From: JBBTDV01 sp038042605
GTDB taxonomy: Bacteria; Bdellovibrionota; UBA1018
Direction: 5' to 3'
DNA: 26,181 nucleotides
Assembly: GCA_964358645.1 (NCBI GenBank)
Contig: CAYHPW010000036.1
Location: forward strand, 1-26,181
Shown here in pieces: positions 21,933-26,181 of the stretch. Both the position numbers and the translations under genes were made by a program. The notes beneath the pieces were generated by a model. It was not told the origin of the DNA. It saw nothing but the letters and a program-made list of their open reading frames with translations, and did not search any database. How positions within the stretch are numbered: the first letter of the stretch is position 1; each line of letters starts with the position of its first letter.

Positions 21933-24023
21933 CTAACAAGCCGTGAGTTCAACTATGGTTGCGCCTGCGCCTCCTGATCCATAGCCCGCGTCACGGGATG
22001 ATTTTACGTAAGGGAGTCCTTCTAGAAGTTTTCTTAAGCCTTCTCGCAGAGCGCCTGTTCCTAGGCCGTGTATTATCGTGACTTGTGTAAGTGTGTCGCT
22101 GCGTGAGGCGCGATCTAGATATTTTTCTGCAGCCGCCATCGCGTCATCATATCTTAATCCTCTGATGTCAAGCTCTGTTGGCTGGGTTGTAGATGATTTT
22201 TCAATTGTTATGGAGCCTTTTGATTTTTGTTTGCTCTCTAAAAGCGGCTCGATTTCGTTAAATGGCAATACAACCTGCAGACTCCCTACGGAAAGTTGTG
22301 CCTTGCCGTCCAGCAATTTAATCACCGTTCCGCTGGTTTTCCATTTTCCAATCCTGACGGTTTGGCCTGCTTGTATCTCATGTGGTTTGGTTTGTTGCGG
22401 CAGCGCTTCGGCTAAATCGGGGGCTTCTTCCAGTGGTGATTTTTCCACGTTTTTTAATGATTCCTGCAAAATTTTATGTACGCGTGTTTTACCATCGGCC
22501 AAGTTCCGCTGGGTTTTCATCGTGTTTAATTGTTTCATGTGCGCGGTTATTTCATCTTGCGCCTGCTCGGTTATCCTCTTTAGTTTCTGCCTGACTTTTG
22601 ATAGCAGTCCGTCTACTGATTGGCTGGTTTTTTCTGACCACTCGTTATGCATGCGTTCCGCTTCTTCTCTTAATTTAATGGCTTCCCTATGAGTTATGGC
22701 GGATTCACGCAAGTTCGATTCAAATTTGGAAAGCATGTTTTCAAAGTCTTGGTGTTTGTTGGAAATATAACCGCTTGCGGAATCAAGCACGTTTTGCTGG
22801 AGGCCTAGGCGCTTTGCGGTTTTAAGTGTTTGTGAACTACCTGGAATCCCTGTTATCAACTTAAATGACGGCAAATTAGATTTCTCGTCAAATGCCATGC
22901 TTGCGGTTGTTATGGCCTGGTTTGTTGTGCTTAATATTTTAAGCTGCGGGTCGTGTGTTGTGCATACGATCAGCGCGCCTTTGGTTATTATGGCTTCTAG
23001 AAATGCACGGCAAATGGCCGCTCCTTCATCAGGGTCGGTTGCGATGTTAAGCGTGTCTATCAGTACTAAGCTGTTAGATGTAGCTTGATCCAGTATGTTT
23101 TTGAGGCTGAGTACATAGCTGGAGAAATTTAAAATCTGTAGTTCAACAAGAATAGAATCAAAAAACGGTATAATCGGCTGGTCGGTTGCCGGGAATGGGA
23201 ATCCTGTGCGCGCGCAGATGCCGGCAAGGCCCAGTGTTTTAAGCAAGACGGTTTTGCCGCCTGCATTCGGTCCGGTTATTATCAATGCGTTGGATGGTTC
23301 ACCAAACTCGATGTCATTTCTAACAGGTGATAGGTTATCTGCCAGTGTCTGCCATAAAAGTGGGTGGGCGCTTTGTTTGAGCATGAATTTCCGGTCTGCA
23401 GTGATGGCTATTGATTTACCGGAATAGCGCAGCCCCGCTCTTGCTCTGCTTTGTGCCGCATCCCAATATGTGAGTACCTTGATCCCGGAGTTGATATCCA
23501 TTGCGAATGGCTGCAGGGACTTTGAAGCATTGCTTAGGTCACTTGGTGTCGCGTGTTCTGGGATCTTTTCAAGTATCTGAATTGGCTCAAAAACGTATGG
23601 CAACGCAAGGATGGCTTTTTTTATCAGTTCTCCGCGTAGGTTTTCCGTAGAAATATTGGTGGTAATGTTGGTCCATGAATCAATTGCGTACAGCCAGCAG
23701 CGGATCGCGGCTAGCTCTGTTTCGTTCAGAATTTCCCCGTGCTCCATCCGCTTGATTCCTGAAGAGATGTCCGGAAGGTTGTTTAGCGGTTTCCACATTG
23801 CTTCGCGGTTGAGCAGGGCCATGGTTTCAGAGGTTTCTTGCTGCATCAGGCGGGCTTCGTCTATGCTTTTTGCCCAGAGCTTTGGGTTGGACTGCTGGCG
23901 GATTAAAAATTTTGCACCGGCGCTTCTTGCTTCTTTTTCAGCAAGCGCGAGTAATGATTCCCATTCCAATAGTACCGCTGATTTTTTGTTTAATTCGGTA
24001 TCCACACCTATGTTTAATATCAC
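21933..24023 (-). CDS. mutS2: MutS2-family protein with Smr domain and altered ATPase
   Basis: A 696-residue protein, shorter than the usual ~780. MutS2 proteins bind branched DNA or stalled ribosomes and do not carry out mismatch repair. Order: helical N-terminal lever (1-200), ATPase core with Walker A GPNAGGKT at 251-258, coiled-coil clamp insertion (about 420-510, rich in Glu/Lys/Arg), KOW-like linker (about 550-595), and Smr nuclease domain with LDIRG (618-622) and HGLGTGALR (652-660). The Walker B reads LVLIDT (319-324), with Thr324 where the catalytic Glu is normally found (LVLxDE). The signature region before it (LNFSSYVLSLKNIL) is also unusual. ATP hydrolysis is therefore probably impaired. 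The start appears to be GTG at 24023 without a strong ribosome site; it diverges from the sprT-like gene. Confidence 0.85.
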   Translation of the reverse strand: MILNIGVDTELNKKSAVLLEWESLLALAEKEARSAGAKFLIRQQSNPKLWAKSIDEARLMQQETSETMALLNREAMWKPLNNLPDISSGIKRMEHGEILNETELAAIRCWLYAIDSWTNITTNISTENLRGELIKKAILALPYVFEPIQILEKIPEHATPSDLSNASKSLQPFAMDINSGIKVLTYWDAAQSRARAGLRYSGKSIAITADRKFMLKQSAHPLLWQTLADNLSPVRNDIEFGEPSNALIITGPNAGGKTVLLKTLGLAGICARTGFPFPATDQPIIPFFDSILVELQILNFSSYVLSLKNILDQATSNSLVLIDTLNIATDPDEGAAICRAFLEAIITKGALIVCTTHDPQLKILSTTNQAITTASMAFDEKSNLPSFKLITGIPGSSQTLKTAKRLGLQQNVLDSASGYISNKHQDFENMLSKFESNLRESAITHREAIKLREEAERMHNEWSEKTSQSVDGLLSKVRQKLKRITEQAQDEITAHMKQLNTMKTQRNLADGKTRVHKILQESLKNVEKSPLEEAPDLAEALPQQTKPHEIQAGQTVRIGKWKTSGTVIKLLDGKAQLSVGSLQVVLPFNEIEPLLESKQKSKGSITIEKSSTTQPTELDIRGLRYDDAMAAAEKYLDRASRSDTLTQVTIIHGLGTGALREGLRKLLEGLPYVKSSRDAGYGSGGAGATIVELTAC

Positions 24024-24076
24024 ATTGTTGCTGTCATCGCGCGGTGTTTAACTGAAATCTGTGTTATTGAGGGATT

Positions 24077-24628
24077 ATGCATAGGGATGTGATCGCACTG
24101 ACGGAATTTTTTCGCCAGTTGAATGATATATATTTTGACGGGTTTCTTGATGAGCCCGTTATAAGATGGAATACAAGGCTACGGGTCTCTGCGGGTCGCT
24201 TTATACCTGGTAGTAGGAAGTTTTTTAACAAATTCCCACCTGCTATTGAGATCGCTTCTTATTTGAAAACTGAGCAAGGCGCGGTCGCTTTGTTGCGCGA
24301 TACTATGGCCCATGAAATGATTCACTATTGGCTTTGGGTCAGGCGACGCTCATATGGTCATTCTCCTGATTTTTATGTGAAGCTTAAAGAAATCGGCGCT
24401 AGCAGATACAACCCAGTTCCGCGCGGCAGGCCTTATAAATATGTGTATGTTTGTTCGGCTTGCGGAAAGGAGTTTTTCACCAAAAAAACTCTTGGTTCAC
24501 TTGCCTGTGCCACATGTTGCAAAAGGCATTCTGGCGGTAAATATGACGGTAGGTTTAAGTTGTATTTTTCACGTAACTTAAGCCTAGATGAAGGGCGGGG
24601 ACTGCTCGGTAAGAGTCGTTATATCTGA
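24077..24628 (+). CDS. sprT: SprT-like metalloprotease domain protein
   Basis: A 183-residue protein of the SprT/SPRTN family. The zinc site is HEMIH at residues 79-83 with a third His at 95 in GHSPDFY. A zinc ribbon follows, with Cys126-x2-Cys129 and Cys144-x2-Cys147. Relatives digest DNA-protein crosslinks or have unknown roles in bacteria. GAGG four bases before the ATG supports this start. It is divergent from mutS2 (53-base gap) and converges with the NtrC-like gene (six-base gap). Length is near the usual ~160-170 residues. The neighbouring DNA-related mutS2 is suggestive but not evidence of a shared pathway. Confidence 0.85.
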   Translation: MHRDVIALTEFFRQLNDIYFDGFLDEPVIRWNTRLRVSAGRFIPGSRKFFNKFPPAIEIASYLKTEQGAVALLRDTMAHEMIHYWLWVRRRSYGHSPDFYVKLKEIGASRYNPVPRGRPYKYVYVCSACGKEFFTKKTLGSLACATCCKRHSGGKYDGRFKLYFSRNLSLDEGRGLLGKSRYI

Positions 24629-24634
24629 ACTTGT

Positions 24635-25483
24635 TTAAAGTGGGGGATTGATCCCGTATTGCCGCATTTTTGTGAGCAGTGTTTCTCTGTCGATGCGAGT
24701 CATTCGGCAGGTTTTATCGATTTTCCAGCCGAAAGTTTTGAGGAGTTCAGTGATGTATATTTTCTCGAACTGCTCTCGCGTTGCCCTGAAGTCTATTCTT
24801 TCGTGGCCGAATTCAGGCAGATGCTCGAGCTCGATTCGGTCCGTATTGGATGAAACTACAGCCATTTTAAGAACATTCCTGAGCTCTCGGATATTTCCGG
24901 GCCAATCGTATGATTTTAGTTTCCCCCACGAGTCGTGGGTGAGGATTCTTATATGTTCTTTATGTAACTCGCGCGTGATCTCGCCAAGGATGCCGTTTAC
25001 GATATCCTCGAATTCGTCTGTTCTTTTGTGAAGCGGCGGCATTTCTATTCTGAACACGTTAAGTTTGTCCAATAATTCGGCGTTAAACAGCCCGCCCTGC
25101 GCGCGGCCCTCAAGTGACTGGCTTGTGGTTGCTATTATCCTGGTATTGATCAGCATTCTCATTCCGTCTGGGCCATGATGTGGCACGGACCTGCTCTTTA
25201 AGAAATCTAGTAGGATTTTTTGTTCCCCAAGAGGCCACTCGCCGATTTCATATATAGCAAGCGCTCCACCTTGTGCGGCTGATATTTGCCCAACAAGCGA
25301 TCTTGAGTGTTCTGCGGTGATAAATGAATTACCGGTGCGTGGGCTGTTTAAGTGTATCCACTTCGCAATCGCGCCCTTGCCGGTTCCGCTCGCTCCGTAA
25401 ATCAATACTGGAGCGCAATCCGCCTGGGCTGCCAGCATCGCCAAGCGTCGTTGGCTTGGGGGTATGAAGTGCACCATTTCCAT
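24635..25483 (-). CDS. NtrC-like AAA+ protein lacking GAFTGA and Arg fingers
   Basis: A 282-residue protein. It has no receiver or sensor domain. The AAA+ domain begins at once: Walker A GASGTGKGAIAKW (31-43), then IYEIGEWPL in the place of the Walker B (usual LFLDEIGELPL; Asp replaced by Tyr, Glu kept). About 30 residues normally found between them, including GAFTGA, are deleted. The sensor/Arg-finger block is FNAELLDKLNVF instead of FREDLYYRLNVF, so both Arg fingers are lost. The C-terminal Fis-type HTH (FEKIYITELLKTFGWKIDKT, then RIDRETLLTKMRQYGI) is intact. It may bind DNA without activating sigma-54. Start ATG at 25483 lacks a clear ribosome site. Confidence 0.78.
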   Translation of the reverse strand: MEMVHFIPPSQRRLAMLAAQADCAPVLIYGASGTGKGAIAKWIHLNSPRTGNSFITAEHSRSLVGQISAAQGGALAIYEIGEWPLGEQKILLDFLKSRSVPHHGPDGMRMLINTRIIATTSQSLEGRAQGGLFNAELLDKLNVFRIEMPPLHKRTDEFEDIVNGILGEITRELHKEHIRILTHDSWGKLKSYDWPGNIRELRNVLKMAVVSSNTDRIELEHLPEFGHERIDFRATREQFEKIYITELLKTFGWKIDKTCRMTRIDRETLLTKMRQYGINPPL

Positions 25484-25708
25484 ACAAAAATTAAATAATA
25501 AACTCCCAGAACATCCTTAACGCAATGCGTTTAAACTGTCAAATAGAAAACTGGCTCCAAACTACGATTAATTCTAATTGACTCTACGCAATAAATTATC
25601 TTGCTTCCGTATGTGCGTTGCGTTAAAAAGCTACTGTTTAAAGTTATTCCGAGCTGTTTTAAAGGGGAATGAACTCCTACAGACTTGGTAAATACGAAAG
25701 GGATATTT
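25484..25708. promoter_or_regulatory. Divergent region with repeated TGCGTT hexamers
   Basis: No gene is evident. A short palindrome AACGCA-A-TGCGTT (25519-25531) lies about 36 bases upstream of the NtrC-like gene. A second cluster TGCGTTGCGTT (25614-25624) lies about 85 bases upstream of the secreted-protein gene. These are candidate operators. No confident promoter was found. Confidence 0.35.
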
Positions 25709-26125
25709 ATGAAGAAAACTATAGTACTTATGCTTGCTTTATCGTCTGTCTCAGCTTTTGCTGCGGATGAAATAAGTGATGAAATACTTACAGATACTGA
25801 GAAACAACCACCAGTGATCAATTGTAAGGAAAAAAATGGAAAAAACACTCTGCGCGTTTGGGACAGCAATGAATCAGCAGGCGATGTATCTATGGGCGAA
25901 GCCATTTATAAGGAAGGCAAGAAATCAAGATTATTAACAGCCTTTTTTATGTCTCAGAACCATCTAACTGTAGGCTTAAGTGATAAAAAACAATTCGAAG
26001 GCCAATTAAGCATAACGTTAGATGAAGGATACAGGAACATAGGCACTGGAGTGCTCCAATATATTGAAAGTGACAAGCAAAATACAAAATATTTTGCTTG
26101 TCTCGTTTATTTTCAAACAAGATAG
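25709..26125 (+). CDS. Small secreted protein of unknown function
   Basis: A 138-residue protein. The start is ATG at 25709 (MKKTIVLML) because AAAGGG lies six bases upstream; an ATG eight codons earlier would place polar residues before the signal peptide. Residues 1-19 are a classic signal peptide ending VSAFA before ADE. The mature ~119 residues are polar, with two cysteines (about 39 and 131), a strand-rich layout (LTVGLSDKKQFEGQLSITL, then YFACLVYFQT) and no recognised domain. The two cysteines may form a disulfide, which fits a window with periplasmic disulfide oxidase genes. It may encode a periplasmic or secreted small beta protein. It is divergent from the NtrC-like gene. Confidence 0.7.
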   Translation: MKKTIVLMLALSSVSAFAADEISDEILTDTEKQPPVINCKEKNGKNTLRVWDSNESAGDVSMGEAIYKEGKKSRLLTAFFMSQNHLTVGLSDKKQFEGQLSITLDEGYRNIGTGVLQYIESDKQNTKYFACLVYFQTR

Positions 26126-26181
26126 TTTGCGTTTTAAAATTATATGAACCTAAACAAGCCGTTTTAAAAAGGAGAACTAGT
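26126..26181 (+). other. Downstream tail with an incipient ribosome site
   Basis: AT-rich sequence containing AAAAAGGAGA near the window end suggests that another plus-strand gene begins just outside. No terminator is evident between it and the secreted protein gene. Confidence 0.3.

Noticed and set aside
22078..22692. A 204-codon plus-strand open frame inside mutS2.
   Set aside because: It is antisense to the coiled-coil and Smr-linker part of mutS2, is rich in Ser/Cys, has no ribosome site, and has no recognisable fold.
25531..25905. A 124-codon minus-strand open frame overlapping the small secreted protein.
   Set aside because: It is antisense to the signal peptide and the first part of that protein, which has a good ribosome site and signal sequence, while this frame has neither.

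Overview
The window looks like a chromosomal segment of a Gram-negative (diderm) bacterium of moderate GC. Supporting signs are the outer-membrane-barrel C-termini ending in Phe, FabI-type fatty-acid synthesis, periplasmic thiol-redox genes and a -24/-12 (sigma-54) promoter match. The MinD-like ATPase / J-domain-HTH / RluD gene string and the VKOR-DsbA fusion recall Deltaproteobacteria or Bdellovibrionota. That placement is a weak inference; no rRNA or other decisive marker is present.

Bases 1-7660 are a graveyard of mobile DNA. In order it holds: a small membrane ORF; a DUF6788-like gene divergent from a truncated transposase across a perfect inverted repeat; a C-terminal scrap of a second transposase; the left end and first small ORF of an IS66 element; a truncated TadC/T2SSF-type gene; an unknown secreted protein; a group II intron remnant (RT N-terminus plus domain V); an intact DUF5684-type membrane gene; an IS200/IS605 tnpA; a second group II intron remnant (maturase C-terminus plus domains V and VI); an IS21 element with intact istA but istB cut after about ten codons; and an IS66 transposase broken by a frameshift and truncated at both ends. 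Only istA, the IS200 tnpA, the DUF6788-like gene, DUF5684 and two hypothetical genes look intact.

Bases 7661-26181 are a compact, ordinary chromosome. A minus-strand run encodes a large secreted metallopeptidase/beta-propeller/barrel protein, FabI and an adenosine deaminase. A YhaM-type 3'-5' exoribonuclease converges on a second minus-strand operon: CcdA/DsbD-like electron transporter, VKOR-DsbA oxidase, TatD. PgeF converges on a third operon: MinD-like ATPase, J-like/HTH protein, RluD, with ATGA overlaps suggesting translational coupling. A 356-bp regulatory region with a good sigma-54 promoter match precedes a DGK1/VTE5-type lipid kinase or cytidylyltransferase-like gene. Then come a barrel-like secreted protein, a MutS2 with a damaged ATPase, a SprT-like protease, an NtrC-like AAA+ protein without GAFTGA, and a small secreted protein.

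The observations most worth checking are the MutS2 Walker B substitution, the NtrC-like protein lacking both GAFTGA and Arg fingers, the sigma-54 promoter with paired upstream repeats, the peptidase-propeller-barrel fusion, the J-like domain without HPD fused to a RodZ-type HTH, and the two group II intron remnants with compensatory domain V changes.
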